A stretch of DNA of 64,000 bases. It comes from Aquilaria yunnanensis (lineage: Eukaryota; Streptophyta; Magnoliopsida; Malvales; Thymelaeaceae). Positions 48,508-58,619 of this stretch are shown here, piece by piece (position 1 is the first letter of the stretch; each line of letters opens with the position of its first letter). Position numbers and translations under genes: made by a program. The notes under the pieces are model-generated. The model saw only the letters and a list, made by a program, of their open reading frames with translations, was not told where the DNA came from and did not search any database. The stretch lies in NCBI GenBank assembly GCA_039654915.1, contig CM077596.1, positions 52,884,501 through 52,948,500 of the forward strand. Reading direction: 5' to 3'.

Positions 48508-49825
48508 GACCAAACCATGTAAATTTTGTGTCTTTATTTCTTGTAATGTAAGCTTAGGTTTGTTTCGATGAGATTTTCAAACGATAATTTTATATAGAGA
48601 GAAATATTTCTCTAAAATATACACTAATTGAAACCCCATGGTTCAAGTACTTGGAAAAGCACTTTTGAAGCATATTTTTGTAAGAAAAAAGCAAGTAGTA
48701 GTATCTTTTATTAATTTTTTAAACCGGATTATTCAAAGATTCATTTAAAATTAGTTACTCTTGAGAAAAAAATTATTCAAGTAGATAAAATACTAACTTT
48801 CAAACAATATTGGTTTTAAATAAAAATAATAATTAAAATTGAAATGTTGTCCTTGATCTTTGAATTGTTGTTTCATTTTAGCCCTTGACTTATAAACTAT
48901 TCTCTTTTGGTCCTAGACCTTGTGATAATGTTTTATATTAGTCCCACTGGGTAAAATCTATTAACTCAAAATATGTGTGTGTGTATATGTGAGACATTAA
49001 TTTTTCAAACCATGTTATTTAACTATTTTACAGTAAATTTAAACTATGTAATAATTTTTAACAATAAATAGATAATTTAAATTATCTATTTTTTCTTTTT
49101 ATAAATTAGGTATCGTGTGTCACATTTGAACTTACACGACAACCTCTATTTGATCTGACAACATAATTCTTCTATTTTTGGTACTTCCACCTTAACTTTC
49201 AATTACGCCCTTCACTTTAACTTTCATGATAATAATTTTTTTTTCTTTACGTACTTAAACTTTAAACTGTGATGTTTTCATTCTTCCTAATGACATTACA
49301 ACCACTTTCTTATACCTTAACCAAGCGTTTTCTTGTTCTTTGCTCTTCTAGACCGCTATAGATTGATGTTAAAATGTCAGGGAAAAATATGAACAAATAA
49401 AAATAGGAACTCATCTTCATTTACTTTTTTTTTTTTTTTTTTTGTACTCAAAATCTATACAAGATTACAATGTTGTCGGAATGTCTGGTGTGTATTTAAT
49501 ACCCCCGAGAGATAATGAAGCAACACCAATAACAATAATATGAAATTTTAAAGTAAGAAAGGGGGATACAGCCCAACACTTCAAATTTGAAGCCCCAACA
49601 CTTTGCAGGGGCACTCATTTTATTTTGTGGAGGTTTGTTAGGGTTGAGGGGAAGGATCTTAACCCACCTTTCCAGATGTCCATAGACTATTACAGTTGTT
49701 ACGGCTATGAAATTGCACAGGCCGAAAGACTTGAAACCATCGTAGACAAAACTTCTTTTGTTTATTCTTTTTATTTTTGTTTCTTAAAGGTTATACGACA
49801 TGTAGACTATTATTGACTAATTATT
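48508..49825. other. AT-rich spacer; possible decayed MITEs, no supported gene
   Basis: Segments such as 48855-48955 (CTTTTGGTCCTAGACCTTG) resemble ends of long-TIR MITEs like the one at 26258, but no matching partner arm was found. Poly(T) at about 49427-49443. A 63-residue open frame at 49625-49816 (DLNPPFQMSIDYYSCYGYEI) reads unlike its surroundings but has no recognised domain and could be a captured exon. Confidence 0.35.
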
Positions 49826-51758
49826 TTATTTTATTTTATTTTTTTAGTACACGGAAAGGAATGACAAGAAGTTAAAACAAGAATGACCTAAGAGTATTTG
49901 TGGCTAAAGTATGAGCAGACCAGACAACATGTCGCTTCACTGCTAAGATCATCATATGAGAAAAGGAGTTGAGCATCGAACGAATGCGTTTAATGATCCC
50001 TTCCACCTCCAGTAACAATGGTAAAAATCCAATGATTTGAGCCAAACACTGGGAGCAATCTGCCATGATAGTAATGCAATTAAAATTATGAGTAGTCGCA
50101 TATAAAATTGTATTGAATACAGCTTGCACTTATGCACTAAGGGGCATAGGGCAACATTCGAGAAACTGGCTACCAGAAGAGAAAATTGAGAAAGGTTATT
50201 GATCATCCACACCGAAGCCCCAATTTTCAAAATCGGATGCTAAGAGCCATCAACATAGAATATTACAGGAAGAGTGCTCGTTAAGGAGTTTCCCCAAGAA
50301 GTAAAGCTCGAATGTGGTTTCGGTTGAACTAGATTCATAGATCAAATTAAAAGCTCCTCAACTAGTTTGAACTATTGTTTAATGCCATCTACCCTATGGA
50401 TAATATGAACAGCATCGCTATGGATTCCTCAAAATGTTTGCTTCATTATGACTTAGCCAAATACACCATAAAAAGGTAACAATACAATTAACTAAGTCTG
50501 ACTGCCATTTAGATTTTGGGCACATTATATGACAGATCTAACCAATGAAATCCTCATGAGGATTCTACCTAAGAGGCATATTGAACATTGACTACATTTT
50601 GAATGAGTTCAGGTAGAAAAGGAATAGATGATCTAGATCCTCATCTACAACATTACACCAAGAGCAAATCAGGTTATCGACCACCTTTCTTTTCATTAGC
50701 TCCAGCTTGGTGGGAAAAGCATTACGTATGCATTTCCAAAAAAAAATCTTGAATTTAGCAGGCAAGGACACGACCCACAATTTTTTAGCAACCCTTGTAG
50801 AGTTGGGTTCAAACCACTGTTAGCTGACAGAGCCTAAGTCATGGTCAACCAAGAGTAACCCTTCTTTGTAGTATACCTCCCATCATTAACATATTCCCAC
50901 AATGGCCAGTCTTTCCTAGAGGTACTGTATCTTGTATTGAGATAAATGGCTTGCACAATATCCTTAAGGAAAACAGCTCATAACAAAAAACAATCCTATT
51001 CTAGAGTGCTAGGATCAATGAGGCCCTCAACTCTTTTAAGTGTAGGTTTGTCTATTTGCATACTGCTTAATCAAGTCTGGATGAAATCCAAGGATCCAGT
51101 AATCCTGCTAGATATCCACTTCACTACCTTCACCAATAGACCAACACAAGTGTGGAGTAAGAAGTTGATGCCCAAAAATTAAACTCCTCCAAATCATTGC
51201 GGGAGGCAACCCTTCCTCAGTTTTCTTTGTGCATCAAGTGCTAGAAGGTTTTGACCAGAAAAGCCTAGTTAAAGAGTCGAAGATCCCAGATTCCCAGGCC
51301 ACCCTATCCCTTGGGGAGTAACAAAATGAACTGATTACGAAAGTGGATACCTTTTCCTGATCTACACCTTTCCACCAAAATCTTACCAATGATTTAGTTA
51401 ACTCATCATTAGTGGTGACTGGAATATAAAACAAGGACATTAAGTAAACTAGGAGAGATGATAAGGTAGTCTGAATCAACGTTAGCCTTCCTACCAGATT
51501 GAAAAGTTGCCATTTCCAGAGAGCCAATTTTCATTCAATTTTAGGGTTCAATAAATCATAGGTGAAGTTTTGGAGATATCATAATCAAATGGAACCCCCA
51601 AATACTTGGTAATATTGCTGTTTACTATAACAAGTAAAACTTCTCTGAATGTTTGAATCTAATTATCCTGAAGATTTTTACTAACAGTCGACTCAGATTT
51701 GTTTAGATGAACCTCCTAGATAGCTACCCTCTGATAAATCAGAAAAGCTTCCCGCAGG

Positions 51759-52925
51759 CAAGGTTGTTAAGATCAAAATCTTACAGTGGATTATTTTTCG
51801 CGGTGCAAGATCTAGATCATAAGATTGAATCGTAGATCATAAAATCTTACCAAAACCTAAAATTTCTTATCTAAATAATATAATTCATGGGGAAGACCAA
51901 TTATATTATAAACCTAAATAAAGTTTAAGTGTCATAACAATGATAAATATTTAAATATAATACAATAATTAATAGCAAAGCTCAAGCTTTAATATTATTT
52001 TTGGAAGGAAGATAATTTTGTATTAGATTATTAATAATGAGGGAAACATCATTAATCATATAACAGCTATCTCAACCAACAAAGAGAAAAAATGGTCTTG
52101 GTTCCTCAACAAAATTTCTATTAACAATAGCATGAGCATATTTCATGATTTCCAACAAAATCATCAGAATGAGCATATTTCATGAAACAAATACTGTTCT
52201 TTTTTAAACTGGAATTAACAAGCAAACCGCTCAACCTTCAATTTCTTGTATTTAATCATTAAATTAGAAATTTATAACATCATTACCTTAATCCTTCTGC
52301 CATAGCTTAAGACGCCTCCTAATTGATAAAACGAGCCCACAATTTTTGTTGGGAGAGATGAAGAATGCTGAAGATTGGACAGGGCCGATGGGAGAGAAAT
52401 CGAGCAAGACACAGTAGCAATGGAGCGAGATGGAGCAATGAGACAGAGCAACGATGGAGCGGCAAGGCTAGGGTTGTTACGGGAGCGTTATGTCTTGAAG
52501 CATGGCCACCGGAGGCTAAGGATGCGAAAGACGAGATGCGAGTCACAGTAGAGAGAATAGATGTGATTTGAGCAAAGAGGCACAACAGTAGGCAGCAGTT
52601 GATCCAGATCAATTTCGGTAAACTAGGTAAATTTTTTACCTTTGATTTTAGAATTTAGGCCCAACAAAGGCAGCCCACTTCACTTAATTCCACTTTCTAT
52701 TACCCAAATTTTATAATTTAGGCCAAATGCAACCCTAAACTCAATATAAATTAATATCATCTAGGATCAGTAAGATCTAATGATCCTACCAATTTTATGA
52801 TCCTACAAATGATTTTACATAATCCCATGGTGCCAGTGATCCTATTACACCTTGACAAGTTTTGTTTTATTAGGATCATAGGATCGTGCGATTCTATGAT
52901 CAAAATCTTGAGTTTGACAACCTTG
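51759..52925. mobile_element. Non-autonomous hAT-type element inside the LINE
   Basis: The ends CAAGGTTGTTAAGATCAAAATCTTA and (reverse complement) CAAGGTTGTCAAACTCAAGATTTTG are inverted. The 8-mers CCCGCAGG (51751-51758) and CCTATAGG (52926-52933) differ at three sites, all transitions. The 1167-bp body contains a GC-richer stretch (52370-52570) unlike its flanks, with an open minus-strand frame (52612-52319, 97 residues, Leu/Ala-rich) that may be captured gene sequence. Confidence 0.75.
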
Positions 52926-53868
52926 CCTATAGGTGTTGAACCGTTTCGTTATCTAGTCAGAAGAAGATAAAACAATTATCGGCAAAGAAGAGGTGATTAA
53001 TATTGGGACCTGAGATGCTTGCCTTAATACCAGGTATGCATTCATTTGATTGCTAACAATGCAAATAGTTGGAGGAGGCTTCACTACATAAAATAAAAAG
53101 GTATAGGGATAAGGGATCACCTTGTCTCAAACCATGCTTCGGGGAAAACCATGGGGTAGAACAACCATTTACTAATACCGAGTATGACACTGTGGTAACA
53201 TACTATATGATCATACTAATCCAATGCTCTGGAAAGTTCATAGCTCGAAGAACCTTTGAATAAAACTTCAATAAAGCTGATCATACGCTTTACACATATC
53301 CAGCTTTAAGGCCTTTTTAGAACTATGAGGACCGTTGGATCTCTTAGTGCATGAAATGGCACATAGAAGTTCCTGGGTAATTATAATGTTATCTTGAGTG
53401 TTTCTACCCAAAACAAACTCATTCTGGTTTTCCGAGACAAGGTAATTAAGCAATGGTTTCAACCGATTAACCAGAACTTTATAGATGACCTTATAAATTG
53501 TATTACAAAGACTAATTAGCCATAAATCATAAATCATTTCAAATTGTTATACCTTGGGAATTAGAGTAATATAGGTCTTATTAAGTTCTTTGAAAAGAAA
53601 CATTCCCTATAGAAAAGATTGAACTGCAAGCAACACTATAGGCCCTACAAAATCCTAGTATTTTTTTAAGACCACAAGTTGTAAACCAACAGGACTCAAA
53701 GCCTTAAAATTACCTATCTAGAAAAGGGCCAATTTAATTTCTCAGTTTGTAAAAGGCCAAAGCAAGGATTCATGATGGAAAAAGTTAAGCTTCCTCTAAA
53801 TATAGCTACATAAGAAATCTTGAAGACCATTAACAGGTTCTTCTTGATCATTAAAGATGTCAACAAAG

Positions 53869-55294
53869 TACAGGGTTTCGAGAGCCAAACAATCGCAGCG
53901 AAAACTAACCGAAACTCTCCAGGATCTAAGTGAAATGGAGTAAATTGAGTGTTAAAAAATTTTTATACTTAGTCGACTAAGATATTTCACCTAACTGTTG
54001 AGTTGAATCACAAACTTAAATAGTGAACGTGTTCAAGCTCTCTATAGTATCCACACAAACCACTTGGATTACCATGCCTTCACCACATTGCGGAAAATAT
54101 GTTCATCTTATGCCTGTAGTATTAGCTTGCGTCCTCCAAGGAAAAGCAAAAGGAAAGTGCGGTTAGAACTTTTCAGAACCTTTTTAATTTCATATTTAGG
54201 GAGGCTAGTGATGGAAAATCATTACTATATGATGTATTTATAGTGAGGGTTAATTCCCAAGCCTAATAGATTTCAAAACCCTAATCCGATTAGGTCTAAT
54301 TCAGGCTTCATAATGACTTAACCTTTGGGCCAATTATTAATTCAAAATTATCATGAAACCAAACCAAACAATTTGGCTCATGCACTCAAATAATTTAATT
54401 GGCTTTAAGTGTGCAACCCAATAGGTTATTTTCACATTGGCAATGATTATAAATTACATTTACGATCATAAACAATGAGCGGTATCTAACCACACATCAT
54501 GCTACCCAAGTGACAAGATATAGTTAGTGCTCCGACTAAACCTTTATGATCATTATTCATAAATGTGATTGTCTCTTTATCCAAGATATCAAGACCGAGC
54601 ATGAGACATGGAATGTGTCACTCTCGTACATCCCAATCTAATATTTGTTTATTACCGTGTAAACTGACTAAAATTGATGACATTGATATCTCATATTAAC
54701 TCATTTGAGCATGACCATGCATTTCTTTAGTCTCACTCAATCAAAAGGCTTAAAAATATCACTTTCGTTACTTAGCAGGGACAAATCCCATCTTGATCAT
54801 ATAAAACTCTTCGTATGATATATGACATATCTAATGACTAATTTCATATTACCTCAGTTACGAGCAACAAAGGAAAGTATCAAAGTATGTGACTGACATG
54901 TAGGAAACCTTGATGATCTTAGGTCAAAAGACTACATATACCATGATCAATATAAGAATCACTTGTGACACTCATATAATGATTCATTTAGCACTCTCAT
55001 GGTGAGTCAGTTTAGCACACAAGTTCTCCAACTTGTATTAATATGTAGACTACATATCTCATATTAGTCTCTACACATGCTAATCTTTATGTATTATTGC
55101 AACCCACTCCACATTAATACTAGACTAGAGACATTTAAGAATAATATTATTCTAGGGTTATAATTATGTTTGGTTATGTCACATAAAAATAAAACAACAA
55201 ACACAATTACTAGAATAATGCTTCAATAAAATATCATGACTCAATGTGCAAAATACAATCATCTCATAATTGACTTTTGGGCACAACATTAACA
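53869..55294 (-). mobile_element. Solo LTR inside the LINE
   Basis: Flanked by a perfect 5-bp duplication CAAAG (53864-53868, 55295-55299). In minus orientation it starts TGTTAATGTTGTGCCC and ends CGAAACCCTGTA, so the terminal pair is TG...TA rather than TG...CA. The length is 1426 bp, with no internal region. The end style suggests copia, but no coding region proves it. A relative lies at 30001-31638. Confidence 0.85.
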
Positions 55295-56738
55295 CAAAGT
55301 GCCTATGAATAAAATACCAAATTTGATCAAGATTAAAGAGCCATAAATTAGTGGATGAGTCTTTTAGGATATGAATTCTATTTTTTCTCCGTCTTTATTT
55401 AGTAGCTAAATAAAAAAACTTCATATTAGCATTCCTAAGTACAAGACAATTGATGCAAGATTTGTGTGCCCACTTCATTTCTTCATTCGCAAGCAGATCA
55501 AAAAGCTTATCTCTCTTAAGTCGAATAACATCTACATATAAGGATGGATCCAAAGCCAATTTAGTTCATTCAACTAATGCTGTGTAACATTCATCTTTCA
55601 AGGCAGATCCCCAATGTTCATTTTGTTATAGGCCCTCAAAGGGGGTAAAGCCTTCTTGCACTTAGCAACAAGTTGGAACATGAAGGAACCTGACTGGGTT
55701 CACTCCAAATGCCTTTTAGACATTGTTCACACTATAAGTGTCTAAGTTAAAAAGACTCAAAATGATAAGGCCAATGAAAAAACTTGGTATTAGGTAAAGT
55801 TGTTAGTAACAAGGAAGCATGATCCAAGACTTGAATAAAGAGGTTTTGCAAAATGAAGTTTGGGTACAGATTGAACCAATTGGTAAAGGCATATGCTTGT
55901 CAAGAACTTAAAAAACAACGTCCTCTCCCAACTGGCCATTAGTCCATGTGAATCTCGGCCCATGAAACCTTAAAGAGACCAAGGCTAAATCATCAAGCAA
56001 AGATGGTAAAAGACCTGCCCCTGAGCAATTATCTACGTTTCTCTTTATTTTCTCAGACTCATTTGGCACTTGGTTAAAATCACCCAAAAGAATAATGGGT
56101 TCAAAATAGCATAGCAAAATGGTTCTTATTTCACGACACAAATTCAACTTAGAATTTCCATACACTAATCCTAGAAGTCATGCTTGCCTAAGCTCATCTT
56201 ACACTTTCAACAAAATAAAAATTATAAAAGACCTTTAAAATAGAGCAATGTACCTTTTTATTCCATCCGACCCATAAACCCCCCCTTCCAGCCAATCGCG
56301 TCCATAAAAGCAACATTACTGATCCTAGATGAACTAAATTTGGTAGTGACATTTTGGCCTTTTGACTTTGTTTCCATTAAAAAGGTAATGTTTGAATGAT
56401 TAGATCTCATCAGGCTGCAAACATAATGAACTACAGTAAAGTGGCCGAGTTTGTGACAGTTGAAACTTAATAGCTTCATGGGAAGATGGGGGTTGTTTAG
56501 GGCCAACCACCTAAAACCCTTCATCACACACAGGCCCTTCAAAAGATTGGGATAGAAGATACCTAGACGGGTCACACCACACAACTAACTCCATAGCCAA
56601 GAAGTCAACATTCGTTATCATTTCTTTATAAAGATTTAGATGCCGATTAGGTCCTCCTTTTAATGAGCCGAGAACTGAATTTTACCATTTATATGGAACC
56701 TTTGTAAAGGAGAGCTTTCCCAGTACCCACTGACATTT

Positions 56739-57060
56739 CTAAAAAGACGACTGTAGTCTTACAACTTTATTTATCCCAAAGATAGCAACATTCTTAACCA
56801 TACTAGAATTCAATAAAGAAAAAAATCTCTTTACTGGTCTCTCCATTTTGGCAACTTCCATAGAGCCAAGATTCACAAATAGTGACATCTCTAGATATGT
56901 ACTATTCATTTCCAAAAACTCCACATGCAACTCTGAAGCCTCACCTGTTTGGATGAATGAGATAGGTCTTTTGCCCAGTTGAAATATATGACAAGTTCTC
57001 TGTGTCTCGATATACCCAGGAGATAACCCAGGTAGTTCCTTTTCCATTTCTCGCTCAGAC
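56739..57060 (-). pseudogene. LINE ORF1 fragment
   Basis: The frame from 57047 reads QRTCHIFQLGKRPISFIQTG and then VKRFFSLLNSSMVKNVAIFGINKVVRL, in the position expected for the ORF1 RNA-binding protein of plant L1 elements (DUF4283-like). The assignment rests mainly on position. Confidence 0.4.
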
Positions 57061-57073
57061 TGAGTATCCCTAT

Positions 57074-57454
57074 TGATGATGTACCTTCCTCAATAAACAA
57101 TCTGAAGGTCCGGAAGCTTGGTTCGTCGCACGAGTACAATTTGACAAGGGAAGCGTGGAAACCTGCAAAGGATACTCCGATGCTCAAGGTAATAATGATT
57201 CTAGTGCAGTGTAAATGCCAAGGAAAGTGATCTGATACCTGAAATGTGATCATGAATACCTTTATATAGGCTTTTGGGATATTGTGCCTTAAGATTTAGA
57301 ACCATTAGATGGAGCAGTTATCTCTTGAACCATTAGATCTAGGACATCTGTCCTTTGTGATCAGACTGGGCCTTAAACTCTTAATGAGCCCAATTTTCTT
57401 TAAGATTGTGTTTAGGCCCAATGGGGGCCTAATTTTCTAATATGGGTACCACCA
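57074..57454 (-). repeat. Probable 3' LTR of the second Tat element
   Basis: Plus strand TGATGATGTACC... to GGGTACCACCA. It is followed by TTTGCCCCCCAGCC, just as the first Tat element's 3' LTR is followed by CATGCCCCCCTCGG. A minus-strand TATA (TATATAAA, 57268-57261) gives a sensible U3-R-U5 layout. The partner LTR lies outside the window, so the limits are unproven. Confidence 0.45.
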
Positions 57455-57839
57455 TTTGCCCCCCAGCCTTAACAGGGCTTGATAGAGCTCTGGTAGAGGC
57501 TTATGGTACTTTTTTTATTTTTAGGGAAGATAAAATAACCTTTTTTAAAGATATTTCTATTTTAGGAAAATACTTTTGGGATATCCCCTATGAAGAAATG
57601 TTTCTAAAAAATGAAACTTTTTCAGAAATATTTCTAAAAGTACATTTTTGGAAATATCTTTAAACATGATACTTTTTTTAAAATAAATTTTTAAAAAATA
57701 AAAACCTTGACTCGACAGATATACCGCTGCCTAGAAGACTTTACTTTTCTTATAAGTTAACGAATCTACCGCCGCCTCCCTTTTTTTTTTTTTACTAGCT
57801 CCTTCTCTTCGTGGCATGACTTGACTACTGCCGCCTTGT

Positions 57840-58340
57840 TTCTACTTCCCTTTGGCTGACTCCCATCGTTTCTTTGCCATAAGGCATAGGCTGACCACCG
57901 TCGCCTCATTTCTTTACCACCTTTGGTTGACTACTGTCGTCTTTCTTTTTAAAGCATGGGCTGACTACCGTCGCCTCACTTCTTTAGGCATGGGCTAACT
58001 ACTGTTGCCTTACTTTTTCACTACCTCTGGCTAACTACCATCGCCTATTTTCTTAAGGCATGGGTTGACTACCGTCGCCTCACTTCTTCACTACCTCTGG
58101 CTGACTACCGTCGCCTCTTTTCTTAAGGCATAGGCTGACTACCGTCGCCTTACTTCCTCAAGCGTGGCCTGACTACCGTCGCCTCACTTCTTCACTACCT
58201 CTGGCTGACTACCATCGCCTCTTTCCTTAAAGCATGGGCTGACTACCACCACCTTATTTCTTCACTATTTCTGGCTGACTACCATCGCTTCTCTTCTTAA
58301 GGCATGGGTTGATTACCGCCGCCTCACTTTGACCACCGTA
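57840..58340. repeat. Minisatellite of ~35-bp units in the 3' region of the Tat element
   Basis: At least fourteen variants of GGCTGACTACCGTCGCCTC occur at 33-38-bp spacing. Units beginning CTACCTCT alternate with units beginning AAGGCATG, giving a ~70-bp higher order. Several plant Tat elements are known to carry variable tandem repeats at this place. Confidence 0.85.
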
Positions 58341-58490
58341 GCCTTGTTTTGACCGCTGCCACCTGATTTTGACTACCTCCATACATGTTTTTTCTTACTT
58401 ATAACCAGTGTTATTCCTTTTTAAAATAGTTACTTAATGCCTTCCAGGGTATTAAATAACCTAGGAAACTGTTTCTTTGTTTCCTTTCTC

Positions 58491-58497
58491 TATAAAA
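58491..58497 (+). promoter_or_regulatory. TATA box of the antisense gene in the second Tat element
   Basis: CTCTATAAAAGGTGGAGG, plus strand, about 140 nt before the exon that starts near 58655. It mirrors the TATA box at 12471 in the first Tat element and is outside the LTR. Confidence 0.5.
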
Positions 58498-58619
58498 GGT
58501 GGAGGGTGTTGCCCTTATTTTTCACTTTGGCCCTTGAAGGCTTTCCTCCCTCTTTTACATTCTCTGTCTTTGGCTGGGCTTGCTCTTGTTACTTGGTAGT
58601 TGGTACTTCTTCTAGTAAG

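Larger units (their letters stand above)
49870..56479 (-). pseudogene. LINE ORF2: endonuclease, reverse transcriptase, zinc-binding domain, RNase H
   Basis: Starts at ATG 56479 (MKLLSFNCHKLG). Endonuclease motifs are SFNCHKLG, FLMETKS, and LLGDFNQVPNESEK followed by GPRFTWTNGQ (to about 55908). RT pieces: KVLVNRLKPLL, SENQNEFVLGR and KLDMCKAYDQLY (53537-53268), then FADN at about 52990, where the catalytic motif should be FADD. After the hAT insertion come LVGRLTLIQTTLSSL and RFWWKG (51527-51234), then PAKFKIFFWKCIRNAFPT and CSWCNVVDEDLDHLF (50780-50592), and an RNase H end with IMADCSQCL (50129-49872). Frameshifts and stops are throughout. ORF2 would nick target DNA and prime reverse transcription; this copy cannot. 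Confidence 0.85.
49826..57060 (-). mobile_element. L1-type LINE, decayed and twice interrupted
   Basis: The minus strand carries, in order, an ORF1 part (57047-56739), ORF2 endonuclease, RT, zinc-binding domain and RNase H. It then ends in an A-rich tail (TTATTTTATTTTATTTT on the plus strand at 49826-49846). Insertions at 51759-52925 and 53869-55294 separate RT pieces. The 5' end is cut near 57060 by, or adjoining, the Tat LTR. Confidence 0.85.

Noticed and set aside
57906..57940. Zinc-finger-like or coding repeats in the GGCTGACTACCGTCGCC array
   Set aside because: The unit length varies between 33 and 38 bp, so no reading frame is kept across units.
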